Shown in pieces: positions 42,962-54,034 of a DNA stretch of 64,000 nucleotides. The number at the start of each line of letters is the position of its first letter. The stretch's first letter is position 1. Location of the stretch: the NCBI GenBank assembly GCA_023548195.1, contig JAJHZJ010000311.1, positions 9,558,825 through 9,622,824 of the forward strand, read 5' to 3'. Below the pieces are notes generated by a model. That model did no database searches, was not told the DNA's origin, and worked only from the letters and a program-made list of their open reading frames with translations. The translations under genes and the position numbers were made by a program. This DNA is from Bettongia penicillata ogilbyi (lineage: Eukaryota > Chordata > Mammalia > Diprotodontia > Potoroidae).

Positions 42962-44440
42962 AATGATTGTAGTAATCTACTGCTTGATAAACCAAAAGAC
43001 TGGCTTCTGGAATAAGAACTCACTATTTGACAAAAACTACTGGGAAAACTGGAAAATAGTATGGCAGAAACTAGGCATAGGCGAAAATCTCACATCATAT
43101 ACTCAGATAAGGTCAAAATATGCATCCAATTTAGAAATAAAAGGTGATATCATAAGCAAATTAGAAGAGTAAGGAATTGTTTACCTATCAGATCTATGGA
43201 GAATGGAAGAATTTATGAGCAAACAAGAGATGAAGAATATTATAAAATGAAAAATGGACAATTTTAATTACATCAAATAAAGAAAAAGTTTTTTGCACAA
43301 AGAAAACCAAGGCAACCAAGATTAGAAGGAAAGCAGAAAGAGGGGGAACAATTTTTACAGCCAATGTTTGTGATAAAGGCTTCATTTCTCAAATACATAG
43401 AGAACTTAATCAAACTAATAAGAATATGTCATTCCCCTATTTATAAATGATCAAAACATATTAACAGTCATTTTACAGATGAAGAAATTAAAGCTATATA
43501 TAATCACATGAAAAAATCTTCTAAATCACTACAGGTCAGAGAAATGCAAATTATAACAACTGTGAAGTACCACATCACAGTTATTAGATTGGTTAATATG
43601 ACAGAAAAGGAAAATGATAAATTTTAGTGATGTGGGAAAATTGGAACACTAATATATTATTGGTGGAATTGTGAACTCACCCAGTCATTCTGGAGAACAA
43701 TTTGCAACTATGCCCAAAGGGCTATAAAACTGTGCATACCCTTTGATCCAGCAATACCACTACTAGGTCTATATTCCAAAGAGATCATAAAAAATGGAAA
43801 AGTACCCATAGATACAAAACTATTTATAGCACCTCTTTTTGTGGTGGATACTGAGGGAATGCCCATCTACTGGATAATGACTGAATAAGTTGTGGCATGT
43901 GAATATAAGAGAATACTATTGTGCTATTAGAAATGATGAGCAGGTGGATTTCAGAAAAACCTGTAAAGATTTACATGATGCAATGATGAGTGAACCGAGC
44001 AGAACCGAGAGAACACTGTACACAGAAATAGGAACATTGCACAATGATCAACTAACCATGACAGACTAATGCTTCTTAGCAACACAATGATCCAAACCAA
44101 TTCCAAAAGACTCATGATGGAAAATGCTTATCCACATCTAGAGAATGAACTATGAAGTCTGAATACAGATGGAAGCATACTATTTTCACTTTTTTTTGTT
44201 CTTTTTCTTTTTTATGGTTTTTCCTTTTTTTCTGATTCTTCTTTCACATGACTAATGTGGAAATATGTTTAACATAATTGTACATATATAACATCAAATT
44301 CCTTGCTATCTTTGGTAGGGGAGAAGAGAGAGAGGAGAAAGGGATGGAAAAATGGAATTAAAAAGCGTACAAAAATGAATGTGGAAAACTTTTTACATGT
44401 AATTTGAAAAAGTAAAATACTATTAAGTAGAAAAAAGATA

Positions 44441-45533
44441 TCTACAGCATTCTGTTTATAATCAGTTATTGGTTCAATTTATTTTGAATTACAATATATA
44501 CTTTGTGACACTTGCAACCTTTTTGATGCTTCGGTACTCATCCTCTCTTATAATTTTTTAATGTCTTCTGTTTGTATTTTAGGTTTATATCTGATATTTC
44601 TTCCTTTTTATGTCACTGGTGGTTTTAATATTTTTCTTTATATTCCTTTGTTGACTTTTGTCTGATTCTTTACTTTTGGTGAAAGGTTTATTCCTGGAAC
44701 TGTACCTCAAAGCTGTCTCACATGTTGAGGAATTCCCTTTTTATTGGATTTCATCCCTGTTTCAAATAACTTCTGGTGGGATAGGACTCACCTTACATAT
44801 ATGCCAGTCTTTCTTCAGGCTTGGTATTAGCATATATGCTGATATTTTGCTATAGTTTCCAAAGTTCTTTAGATTTTTAGATAAGCTGAGTTAGTGTCTG
44901 CCATGTTTTTGTGGGCGTAAGAGACTGGAGAGGCCATATTATAGTTAGAGTTTCTGTGGCTTAGGGTACCCTTGCCTTGATATTGTCCCTAAGCTCAGCA
45001 ACCTCAGTCAGATCACTGTCTTATCATTATATACTCACTGCCACTGCATTTGGATCATCTTGTGGTACGCTACTTGTGGTAGCAGAATTCTCAGATAAAG
45101 AAAGAAGTGTTGTGTGCCACTGAAAATGCATCATCAGGGAGATTTAATTAGTGGGTCAGGTCATATTCCATACTGGTGAATAAAATTACGTATGGAGAGA
45201 GATGCTAAGTGCTAGGGATTAGCATTCTGCACTGTGAAATCCATAAAGTTGCTATGTTTTTGTATTTCTTGTTGTGATGTCATTATGATAGCTGTGAATA
45301 CTCTACCTATGGTCCACAACTCCTCTTCTGACAAGTTTTGAGAGTTAGTGGGGACTGGAAAAAATACCTAATCCCTCATTTTATTGGGTTTGTTGCTAAA
45401 ATGTTTTGATGGTTTCTTTTTGAGATTTTGAATGACATTATGCTCAAATGCACAAAACTTGGTAACAGTATTAAAACCTAGGATAATTAGCTCACTTAGA
45501 TCTAACTGTTTGCTGGATGAAGGTTAACTTATG
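44441..45533. other. Unassigned non-coding DNA
   Basis: T-rich to 44900, then mixed composition. No recognised family. The 65-codon frame 44658-44855 has no known domain. Confidence 0.4.
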
Positions 45534-45680
45534 AATTCATAAATCAATGCGAAAGCATTTATTTAATGCCTAAAATATTCCAGACACTGTACTAGACCTG
45601 GGGTAACAAATAAGCAAATTAAAACACACCCTACTCTCAAAGATTTAAGTACTCTTGGTTATGGGAGACAGCAGTCTTGC
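45534..45680 (-). repeat. L2 LINE 3' end
   Basis: The reversed L2 terminus ('aaagcatttatttaatgcct', 'agacactgtactagacctgg') is followed by the 'ccctactctcaaagatttaa' block. Confidence 0.7.
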
Positions 45681-45689
45681 TTGGGTTTA

Positions 45690-46670
45690 ATATTTATCAT
45701 GGAATCAGAATACCAGAGAATCTCTAGATTAGAAGGAATTTCAGAAGCCAACTCCTCCAATATATATGTAATATGTAATATCTAATATGACCAAAAATCA
45801 TCTTTCAATTTCTCCACTAAGTATATTAAATATATATATTTATATATGTATAAAATTTCTTGAACCCTTCTAATGAGGAGTGCACTATTTACCAAGGTAG
45901 TCTATTATTCATTGTAACAGTTAGATGGCACAGTAGATAGAACACTGGGTTTGGAATCAAAGTCATCCTCATGAGTTCAAATCTGGCCTCAAATATTTTG
46001 TAGTTGTGTGACCCTGGACAAGTCACTTAACTCTGTTTCCCTCAGTTTCCTCATCTGTAAAAAGAGCTAGAGAAGGAAATGGTAAAGTACTTCAGTATCT
46101 TTGCCAAGAAAACTCCAGATGGGGTCTCAAAGACATGACTGAAATAACTTAAGAACAATTTTTAGAAAGTTTGACAGCAAAACTAAAAGTGCTTTTGTAT
46201 AACCTTTACCCATTTCTCCTAATTTTGTTCTCTGTAGTCTACCAGAATAAGTAAAACCCATAGTCCATGTGAGAACTCTTCAATATTTGAAGATAACTAC
46301 AGAATCATTTCCCATCTAAATACATCTAAATATTCTCTTCTGCAAATATCCTCTTTCCTCCAGTCTATCATCATATGGTATGACCTTGAGACTTAACCTT
46401 TCCCCATTTAGGTTATGCTTCTGTTTTTCTAGCATCCTTTCTAAAATACGTCACACATAATGGAGCAGAGTACCTCAGATATCATTTCACTAGGGTTTCC
46501 ATATTGAATATAATCAACACTAAAACTCTCATATATTTCTTAAGTGAATTGTTATGTAGGTACATCTTGCACATCTTATAGATATGAATTTGTTTTGGAA
46601 CCTATATTGGTCTTTACATTTGTCCTTATTATATTTTATCTTGTTAATTATCATAAGACTTTTAGACTTT
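45690..46670 (-). repeat. L3/CR1 LINE split by a SINE
   Basis: The reverse complement of an L3/CR1 3' half. At 45720-45750 'ctctagattagaaggaattt' is the reversed 3' end. After the SINE at 45917, 46280-46340 ('actcttcaatatttgaagat') and 46360-46500 ('tatcatcatatggtatgacc', 'cataatggagcagagtacct') match the L3/CR1 ORF end. At 46610-46650 'ttattatattttatcttgtt' matches the upstream block. Both pieces are collinear. Confidence 0.75.
45917..46153 (+). repeat. MAR1-type SINE nested in L3/CR1
   Basis: Full-length type: 'agttagatggcacagtagat', 'gagttcaaatctggcctcaa', 'tgtgaccctggacaagtcac', 'ctcagtttcctcatctgtaa', 'tgccaagaaaactccagatg' and 'ctcaaagacatgactgaa'. Confidence 0.9.
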
Positions 46671-48044
46671 TTTAGAAAATCACTATAGAAAAATAGATCA
46701 TTTTATTTTTTATACATGAGAAATTTCAGTTCAAAGCAACAACTTCGTGTACAAAGCATATCACCTTGTGAGTAAAATGATCTACAGCATATTACCATAA
46801 TCATTTTTTTCTTTTGCTTTCAAACTGGTGAGAGAATTTTGGTTTGGTTTTGGTCAGCATCTAAAGTGTGGACACTTATCTGAAGTTGATTCAAATGATC
46901 CAACAGCTTTGGGATGAAAATACTTGGTCTGGAAAGCTCCTTCTAAAGGTTTCCAAAGAAGAATTTCCACAACATCTGGTTCTATTCTGAATGACCTCCT
47001 GAAGGGCAGAAAAGCTCAAATGTGAAAAATAAAACAGCAATTTCAACATTCCGGACCTCAAAATAAGTTTTCATTCCAATTTGGCTCCTAACGTGGGGGC
47101 TGGGTAGTTCAGATGGGAAATTTACTTCTTAGTTGTTGGCCTTGTATATCTTCTACCCTCAGAATAAATTGCCTTTGCCCAGAGACCCACAATAAAGGGA
47201 AAAAAGAGTTTGATGGAACCTTAAAACCAGAAAAAAAAACTGTCCTTAGAACTGATTGAAATAAAGTGTCAGATGATACAGGCAGAGAGGTTGGTAATTA
47301 CTTTATATCTCCATGATCACATTTCTGCACTTCCAGAAATCCAAGGAAGACAGACTGTGGTTCACTGCTAACTGGAAACAGGAAAATACTTCTTCTAGTC
47401 AGTGGGGTCATAAGTAACCTTTTACTGTGGCTTGTTGATGAAGACTAGAGAGACACCCTCATTCTAGGAGAAAGGGTAAAAAATGAAGCTGGGGAAGATT
47501 CTTTGGCAAGTAAGCATTAGTACCTACTCTATTTTGAGACCTATATTACAATCCAAATGTTGGAACATTCTGAAATTCATTTAAAAAATTACTATCAGTT
47601 TCAAAAGCAGGAAAAAATACACAATTCATAAATGGTAATTCATTTCATATACTTGAGAGACTTTTCTCATAACTAGAATTTTAAGTCACTTAGTTAATGA
47701 TGATTATTATTAACATGATTATCATCATTAATTCTGAGCCTTTGGGTTCTGAGTCTTGCACTGTTTCCAGTGGGTTACTAGGGACGATAGAGTTCAGAAG
47801 TGGTAGCAGTAGTTTGACTCACATGGTAAGCCTCCAGTTTCTCCTTCAAGATGTTCTGCCATTTTGGTTAGGGGTAAAGGATGGGATCTGAGGAGATAAA
47901 TATTATCAGAGAAGGAAGATGGTTTAGTCACAAAGAGAGGGGAAAAGGTGATACTATGACAAACCAAACTTTACAGAAAAGTAAGGAAGGTCTCCAGCCC
48001 ATGGGGTAGAGCTCTTTATGGAAAATATATGAGTATAGAGACAA
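46671..48044. other. Low-repeat DNA
   Basis: About 1.4 kb without a recognised transposon or coding region. The segment 46840-47130 has higher complexity ('atgatccaacagctttggga', 'ccacaacatctggttctatt', 'ctcctaacgtgggggctggg') and may be worth a conservation check. Confidence 0.4.
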
Positions 48045-48245
48045 GAAGGCGCCATGATGCAATACAAATACCACTGACTCTGGAACAAAGAACTTGAATT
48101 CAGATCCCAAGTCTGATTCTACTATCTGCATACCCTTGGATAATCCCCTTAAACTTCCTAGGTCTCTGTTTCCTCATCTGAAAATTAGGATATTGGGCTA
48201 GATGGCCTCTGACATTCCTTTCGGCTCTAGATATAGGATCTTGTG
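48045..48245 (+). repeat. MIR-family SINE (diverged)
   Basis: The pattern 'aacttgaattcagatcccaa', 'ggtctctgtttcctcatctg', 'gggctagatggcctctgaca' and 'ttcggctctagatatagg' matches the MIR-type SINE with the 'ccttccagctcta' end. Confidence 0.7.
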
Positions 48246-48404
48246 ACTGTTAGCTAAAGGATTATGTTGAATGGACTGTCATAGATCAGCTGCAACCTGT
48301 ACCATTGGAGGGAACATCCAAATCAATGATACCATAGATCATTTTTATATTTAAGAATATTTGAGCAGCAAACACAGTTTTTAAATATCCTCAAAATGAG
48401 ATAG

Positions 48405-48630
48405 CATGTTAGAAGTGACATGGCCATCTGGACTTGGATTCAAGAGACCTAGATTTGATTCCCATCTGCTGTTTTATCATGGACAAGTCCTTTCATCTAC
48501 CTGAACCGATTTCTCATTTGTAAAAGGATAAGACCTCTGTAGTACCTCTCTGTCGAGTCTGCTGTGAGGACTAGGGAAATTATGTAAAGTGTTGTGAATC
48601 TCTTTAGTGGTAAATAAAAGTCATGTTATT
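48405..48630 (+). repeat. MIR-family SINE
   Basis: The blocks 'ggcttggattcaagagacct'-like at 48430, 'atcatggacaagtcctttca', 'tttctcatttgtaaaaggat', 'gctgtgaggactagggaaat' and 'gtaaagtgttgtgaatctct' match the MIR type. Confidence 0.75.
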
Positions 48631-48999
48631 ATTTTAAGCGGTCTGTGCTGGGGAGGGGTTTCACAGCGTTGGCAAATACATCTTCAGCTAATGTTGAACT
48701 TGGAAAATTTAATCATTGACATACGTTTTCCTTGACTGAAATCATGGTGACAGAACCTAAGATATCAATAAAATTAATAGTCAGATTCCACTCATAAGAT
48801 AGCAGTCCTTTAAAATCTTAACTCTGCTTCAGAATCTATTAATTAATGGGTATTTGTTGAATGCCGGCTCTGGGACGCACAAGTGTACAGCTCCCCTTCA
48901 CACCAGCATTAACCTCATCATTATCCATTCCAGAAAACTTAGAAGTGCCTTACTGTTCTCCCTTAATATCTCCCTCAATTGTAGTGGATGAGTGTCAAA
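48631..48999. other. Unassigned non-coding DNA
   Basis: No firm assignment. The stretch 48845-48880 ('gggtatttgttgaatgccgg') hints at a reversed L2 3' end. Confidence 0.35.
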
Positions 49000-49581
49000 G
49001 GTGACAGCAGAAATACCACTACTAATCTTATTCTCAAAAGAAATCACAGAAAGAGGAAGAGGTCCTTTACATTAAAAAAATACAGTAGTCAAAAAGACAT
49101 AAAAGAACACATATGAATTGAGGCAGAATGAAGTGAGAAGAATTAGACAATTTATACTATGACATCATGACATCAGCATTATTGAAATGGACAATTTTTA
49201 GAACTTTTATAAACTGATGAAGTATCAAATGAGCAAAATCAAGAGGGAAAACATTCAGAAACAACATTATTTAAAAAACTGTGAAAGCTTTAAGAACAGC
49301 ATTCAATACAATGACCATTCATGATTCTAGAGGAAACATATTTTCTTTTATAGAGAAATAATAGATTTAGGGTACAGAATTTGATACATAAATAGGTAAG
49401 TGGATAGATAGATGATAGATAGATGATAGATAGATAGATAGATAGATGATAGATAGATGATAGATGATAGATAGATAGACAGATAGATGATAGATGATAG
49501 ATAGATAGACAGATAGATGATAGATAGACAGATAGATGATAGATAGATGATAGATAGATGATAGATGATAGATAGACAGAT

Positions 49582-49624
<43 letters not shown>

Positions 49625-49800
49625 GGATAGATAGAGAGACAGATAGATAGATGTGTAGCACATAGCCTTTGAGGGGCTTTTTTCTTGGCTGTGCATATTA
49701 GTTACAAGAATTTTTTAAAAATTATATTTCCCAATTTGAATTGAGTGGGAGGGAGAGAAAACAAATTTTTATTCCTTTTTTTTAAAATAGAGGATGTGCT
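49000..49800 (+). repeat. Old L1 3' end split by a microsatellite
   Basis: At 49005-49150, 'ccactactaatcttattctc', 'ggcagaatgaagtgagaaga' and at 49296 'caatacaatgaccattcatg' match an old L1 3' end. After the GATA satellite, 49665-49750 ('tgcatattagttacaagaat', 'gagtgggagggagagaaaac') matches its terminal 3' UTR. Confidence 0.65.
49399..49655. repeat. Compound (GATA)n/(GATGATA)n/(GACA)n microsatellite
   Basis: About 250 bases of GATA units interspersed with ATGATAGATA and GACA variants form a higher-order pattern, ending in a cleaner GATA run at 49576-49640. Long minus-strand frames of Tyr-Leu-Ser-Ile come from it and are not genes. It is not a CRISPR array: there are no unique spacers. Confidence 0.95.
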
Positions 49801-49899
49801 TGAAATTTGAAATCTTCCATGTGTTTTCATATATGATTACCTAGTTAGTAGTTTTATTTTGTTACTAGAGACTTCTTATTAAGTAGGAATAATCTGAAA

Positions 49900-50131
49900 A
49901 TGGGAGGAGCTAGATGGCACAGAAGAAAGAGCACCAAAGCTGGGATCAGGAAGATCTGAATTCAGATCAGGTCTCAAACAATGGCTACATGACGCTGGGC
50001 AAGTCACTTAACTCTGTTTGTCTCAGTTTTCTCATCTGTAAAATGAACTGGAGAAAGAAATGGCAAACCAAAAGAAAATCCTAAATTGGGTCATAAAATG
50101 TCAGACACGGCTGAAACAGCTGAATAACAAT
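49900..50131 (+). repeat. MAR1-type SINE
   Basis: Clear blocks: 'gaggagctagatggcacaga', 'tctgaattcagatcaggtct', 'ctgggcaagtcacttaactc', 'tctcatctgtaaaatgaact' and 'gtcagacacggctgaaacag'. Confidence 0.9.
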
Positions 50132-50479
50132 GAAACCATATGAAAATGTTTAAATGTAAAAATAAAACACATCAATAAAAATTCAGGGATAAAAAATGAC
50201 CATGGAACAATGAAAAGACATACTACAATGAAGAAGGATGGAAGCCCCAAATAGAGTTTGGGTAGACCTTTACTTCTTTTCCCAGTATTCTGAAAAGAGC
50301 CCTCAGTCAAGAATAAGTGTGCCTGGATTAAAAACCAGCCTCTGATGCTTCCTACCTATAAGAAGTAAGGCTAGTTATCTAACCTCCCTAGTCCCTTATA
50401 GTAAGCAGTCTAGTAAGACTGCAAAGATAATTCATCTATGGATATTCTTCTTGTAGATGTTGACTCTTGGTGGCCTAGA
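50132..50479. other. Unassigned, with a weak SINE scrap
   Basis: 50310-50430 ('ttaaaaaccagcctctgatg', 'ctagttatctaacctcccta') resembles the middle of a MIR/SINE, but is too decayed to be sure. Confidence 0.35.
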
Positions 50480-50576
50480 ATTACTGTCTGAATCCTACTC
50501 TTAATCATCTTTACATCCCTAACATCAATCACAATGCCTTGTTCTCAGGAGGTGTTTAGTAAATATTTGTGGATGT
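50480..50576 (+). repeat. L2 LINE 3' end
   Basis: 'catctttacatccctaac', 'cacaatgccttgttctcagg' and 'aggtgtttagtaaatatttg' match the L2 terminus. Confidence 0.6.
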
Positions 50577-50924
50577 CAGATAGTGAAAAATGTTTATTGA
50601 ATATTCACACTTTTTAGAATCTTTTCCCTGTAGTGCTATGGGAAGATACTTTTCCCCTCTCCCTCTCCTTTGCCTTCTCAATGAATAAAATACAATCTGT
50701 TTCCACCTTCGAATCAGTTCCAATCTAGTTTGGAACATGGAATAGACATACATAAAAAGACAATCGCAACTAAAGAATGGTATATAAAAACTTGCAGATT
50801 TTCACTATGATGCAAACTGAATGTGTAAGTGCTAAAGAATGTAGCATTAGAGGAGTGATATCAGTTGGGTAGAGTTACACAGTTAAGACTTTCTGGAGGA
50901 TATTAACATGAGAATAAAACTACA
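50577..50924. other. Unassigned non-coding DNA
   Basis: No recognised family. Confidence 0.35.
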
Positions 50925-51735
50925 AAGTATAGGCCAAGGAGCTTGATTTTAATTTCTGGAAAAATTCTAGGATATATTATTAAAGATATAGTTAAATAGG
51001 ATGCTATGACCACAAAAAAATGGCAAGACTTCATCAAAATCAATTGATGCCAAACAAACATCATTGTATAGCTGACCCAAAATTTTAAGGAAATATTTGC
51101 CAGTGTCTCATGTTATTTATTTATTTATTTTAGGTAACTAGGGCTAAGTGATCTGCCCAGGGTTAATTAGCTAGTAGGTGTCTGAAGTCAAATTTGAACT
51201 CAGGTCCTGCTGACTTCAGGGCTGGTGTTCTATCCACTGTGCCACCTAGGTGCCCATCTCTGACGTTATTCTTATGGAAAAAATAGGGAATTATCCACTA
51301 GTTGACCTGACAGACAGCAGTTTTAGAAATGTTCTGTCATTAATGCTCTTATGTCAACTTGGAAGAAAGTACCTTATGAAGTTCTCAAGGAATCATTGCT
51401 TGGTTGGTTCCATACCACTTAACATTTTTATATGTGATTTATATAAAGGTGCATATAGTGTGTTTGTCAAAATATAGATAACACAAAGGTGGGGATCATA
51501 GCTAACCAAATGGATAACACATTCAGAATCCCAAGTTATTTGGACCTCTTGAATACTGGACTTAATCTAAAAAGATGAAATTTCTTAAGATTTAATGTAA
51601 AATTATTTTAAAATATCAATTTCATGAATAGGTATGTCTAGATAACATTTCATCTAAAAGAGGTCTGGGGTTTTAGTGGATTGATAGTTCAATGTGAATC
51701 AACATTTTAAGATGACAACAAAATATGTAATATGA
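50925..51735 (+). repeat. L3/CR1 LINE reverse-transcriptase region, split by a SINE
   Basis: 'ggccaaggagcttgatttta', 'tctggaaaaattctaggata', 'ggcaagacttcatcaaaatc' and 'gatgccaaacaaacatcatt' match the L3/CR1 polymerase region. After the SINE at 51110, 'cagacagcagttttagaaat'-type text and 'cataccacttaacattttta' with 'tgtgatttatataaaggtgc' continue it ('TLFNIFINDLDEG' equivalent). No open frame survives. Confidence 0.7.
51110..51262 (-). repeat. SINE fragment (MIR/MAR1 head) nested in L3/CR1
   Basis: The plus strand shows 'ggttaattagctagtaggtg', 'aaatttgaactcaggtcctg', and 'ctatccactgtgccacctag' with 'gtgccc', the reversed SINE head. The L3 text resumes at about 51263. 'tctcatgttatt' before and 'tctctgacgttatt' after may be a decayed target-site duplication. 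Confidence 0.75.
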
Positions 51736-52064
51736 TCTTAGGCAGAATTGAAATTTACTATATACCTGTTATGAGTAAGTCCCTTCCTGAAACTAGGAAT
51801 AAAAACACTTTCTGTGTCCTCAACGAGTTGTTATGGAGTAGGTGTGGCGGGCTATGTAAACTAGTTAGAGAAAAAGAAAATGGCTTGTGACAATTCACTG
51901 CAACAGAACAGCAAGTATATTAGGAGAAGCATTTCCACACTGGGCAAACAAAAGGAAGGTCTTTAGAAGAAGCAGCATCAGATGCAAACCTAAGGACGGA
52001 AAGTTGTTTTTTTGTTTGTTTCATTTTGAACAAATGGAGATGAGTGGGGATTGATTCCACTCAC
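51736..52064. other. Unassigned non-coding DNA
   Basis: 51750-51850 loosely resembles a reversed L2 terminus. The remainder is unrecognised. Confidence 0.35.
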
Positions 52065-53140
52065 TTATCTAGCAAGCTTTGATTAAGAGTGCGTTACGTG
52101 CCAGGCCAAGGAGACATGCATGGAAACAAAAATAAGATATTATTTGCATTCTCTTCCTCTTGAGTCACTTACATTTTATTAGAGGAACGTATCCTCACAC
52201 AAGGAAATATAAACATGTCCACATCTAGGAATAAAATAATTTTGGTAATGTGAGCGCTAGCAATTGAGATGATCAGTAAAGTTGATAAAGAACTAAGCAT
52301 CCAAAGAGCCTATTGATTCCATGATGCAGAAAAGAAGAAAGAACATATTCTAGTTATGGGTTATGAGTCTATGCAAATGCATGCAGAAAGCACCGCAAAG
52401 TCATAGGTGAGATATAGCAAGAAGGTTGTCTAGAATATAGAGGGCATGCAGGAAAATAATATGCAGCAAGTCAAGAAAGGTAGGTGGGAACCAAAATTGT
52501 AAAGTTTGATATGTTAACCATGTAAGTTTTATTTTATTTCATTTTTTTTTCTAGAGGCAATAAGGAGCCTTTGGAGATTCTGAGGAGGAGAGTAAGATGG
52601 ACAGAGCTGCTCTTTAGAAATATTAATCTGGCCACTATTTGAAGTATGAATTGGAGAGACTTAAGGCAGAGGCCATTGCAATAGTCTGTAAAACTCTGAT
52701 CTAGGGTTCAAGAGATGAGAGGTAATACTGATCATCAGAAAAGACAGAAATGATGAAGGCAGACCAAGTTGTGAGCCCAAAAATCTCTCTACTCTGACTT
52801 GAATATAAAGTCCTAATGTAATACAAATGAGAATGTAAGTACATAGCAAAGACAAAGAGAGTACTGCACATTTTTGGTACAGAGAGCTTAAAGAAGTATT
52901 GGAAAGGCAGATTTGAATAAGAATTAGAAGGTCTTGAAGGCCAGGGCTAGAAGTTTGTATTTTATGTCCTAGACATTGGTGACCCCTTGGAGATTTTAAA
53001 TGTAGTAAGTCCATTGGGAAGATTACTCTGATAGTGATGGGTAAACTTGATTGTAAGGGCAGAGCCTGGAGACAGAAAGAGTTGAGAAATATGCAAGGAA
53101 AAATGTAGGGTATATACAAGGACTATGATATAATAGGATT
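52065..53140 (-). repeat. L2 LINE 3' region, probably two overlapping copies
   Basis: The plus strand has 'gtgcgttacgtgccaggcca', 'cttacattttattagaggaa', 'aggcaataaggagcctttgg' and 'ttaatctggccactatttga', then from about 52880 a repeat of the same part of the family ('ggtcttgaaggccagggcta', 'agtttgtattttatgtccta', 'attggtgaccccttggagat'). The repeated part suggests two separate insertions. The 152-codon frame on the minus strand has no stop by chance and lacks a domain. Confidence 0.65.
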
Positions 53141-53159
53141 GAGGGCTCTTTTTAGGCAA

Positions 53160-53230
53160 AGACTCTCTCTTTTTGCATATATGTATACATATACATATAT
53201 ACACACATACATGCACACACATACACAAAC

Positions 53231-53286
<56 letters not shown>
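53160..53286. repeat. (TA/CA)n and (GATA)n microsatellites
   Basis: An imperfect TATACA/CACA stretch at 53174-53230 precedes a pure GATA run of about thirteen units at 53233-53286. Long frames over it are artefacts. Confidence 0.95.
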
Positions 53287-53304
53287 TATCTAGCAGCATG
53301 TATT

Positions 53305-53555
53305 GCACATAATAGGTGTCATGGTGGATAGAGTGTTGGACCTAGAATCAGGAAGACTCCTTTTCCTGAGTTCAAATCAAACCTTAGGCATTTGTTAGCT
53401 GTGTGACCCAGAGGAAGTCACTTAACCCTTTTTGCTTCAGTTTCCTCATCTGTAAAATGAGCTGTAGAGGGAAATCGCAAACCACTCCAGTATCTTTGCC
53501 CAGAAAACCCATAACGGAGTCTCAAAGTCAGACATGACTCAAAATATTGATTGAA
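53305..53555 (+). repeat. MAR1-type SINE
   Basis: 'gagtgttggacctagaatca', 'gagttcaaatcaaaccttag', 'gaagtcacttaaccc', 'cagtttcctcatctgtaaaa', 'ccactccagtatctttgccc' and 'gtcagacatgactcaaaa' show a full copy with a modest insertion in the head. Confidence 0.9.
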
Positions 53556-53589
53556 TTAAAATAGGAGTCTTAGGGAAGAACTAATTTAA

Positions 53590-53695
53590 CAGATTTTTAC
53601 AGATGAACAAGTTGAGGCTTAGAGAGATTAAGCACTGACACTGTGTCACAGAAGTAGCAATGAATGAAGCTAGGGTTAGATTTAAATTATAGATA
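53590..53695 (+). repeat. MIR fragment
   Basis: 'tttacagatgaacaagttga' followed by 'ggcttagagagattaagcac' and 'tgtgtcacagaagtagcaat' is the MIR core and 3' half. Confidence 0.7.
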
Positions 53696-54034
53696 GGAAT
53701 GTTCAGAATTTACTATAGAAGTAGAGAAGACTCTAGGTTGACGTTTTGAAGGGCCAATAGACCATTGAAAAATGAATAACCCCAATATTTAAAGCCAGGG
53801 TTTCTTTCATGCCGTAAAATCTATTGGTGAATTTTATTTTGAAATCAAGAAAAACGCAACCAGAAATACAATTGTTTTAAAGGCTTCACCCAAATTCTCT
53901 TTCCATTTGCCTCTTGCTAATATAAGAAAATGGTGAGAAGGGGGCCAAGTCATCTGCTTGCTGTAATGTGAAATATATAATCTTGCCTGGTGGTACATCC
54001 CTGCCCCGAGATCATTCAATAAAAGGAAATGAAT
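53696..54034. other. Unassigned non-coding DNA
   Basis: No recognised repeat or gene. Confidence 0.4.

Larger units (their letters stand above)
41131..44440 (+). repeat. 5'-truncated L1 (outer element of a nest)
   Basis: This L1 begins within ORF2 just before the polymerase active-site box, where 'ctttttacagatgatatgac' reads L-F-T-D-D-M (the family has F-A-D-D). It runs on to 'gtaataaatgattgtagt' at 41656, is interrupted by another L1, and resumes at 42974. It then covers the rest of ORF2 ('cagtcattctggagaacaat', 'gaatgcccatctactggata') and a 3' UTR ending near 44440. Multiple frameshifts and stops. It gives the oldest layer of the nest. Confidence 0.85.

Noticed and set aside
49399..49655. 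Regular array considered as a CRISPR-like or satellite array with spacers
   Set aside because: There are no unique spacers, and the units are 4-bp GATA/GACA variants in a eukaryotic genome.
52661..53119. 152-codon minus-strand frame
   Set aside because: It lies in L2 3' sequence and has no domain. The predicted hydrophobic stretches are typical of pyrimidine-rich sequence.
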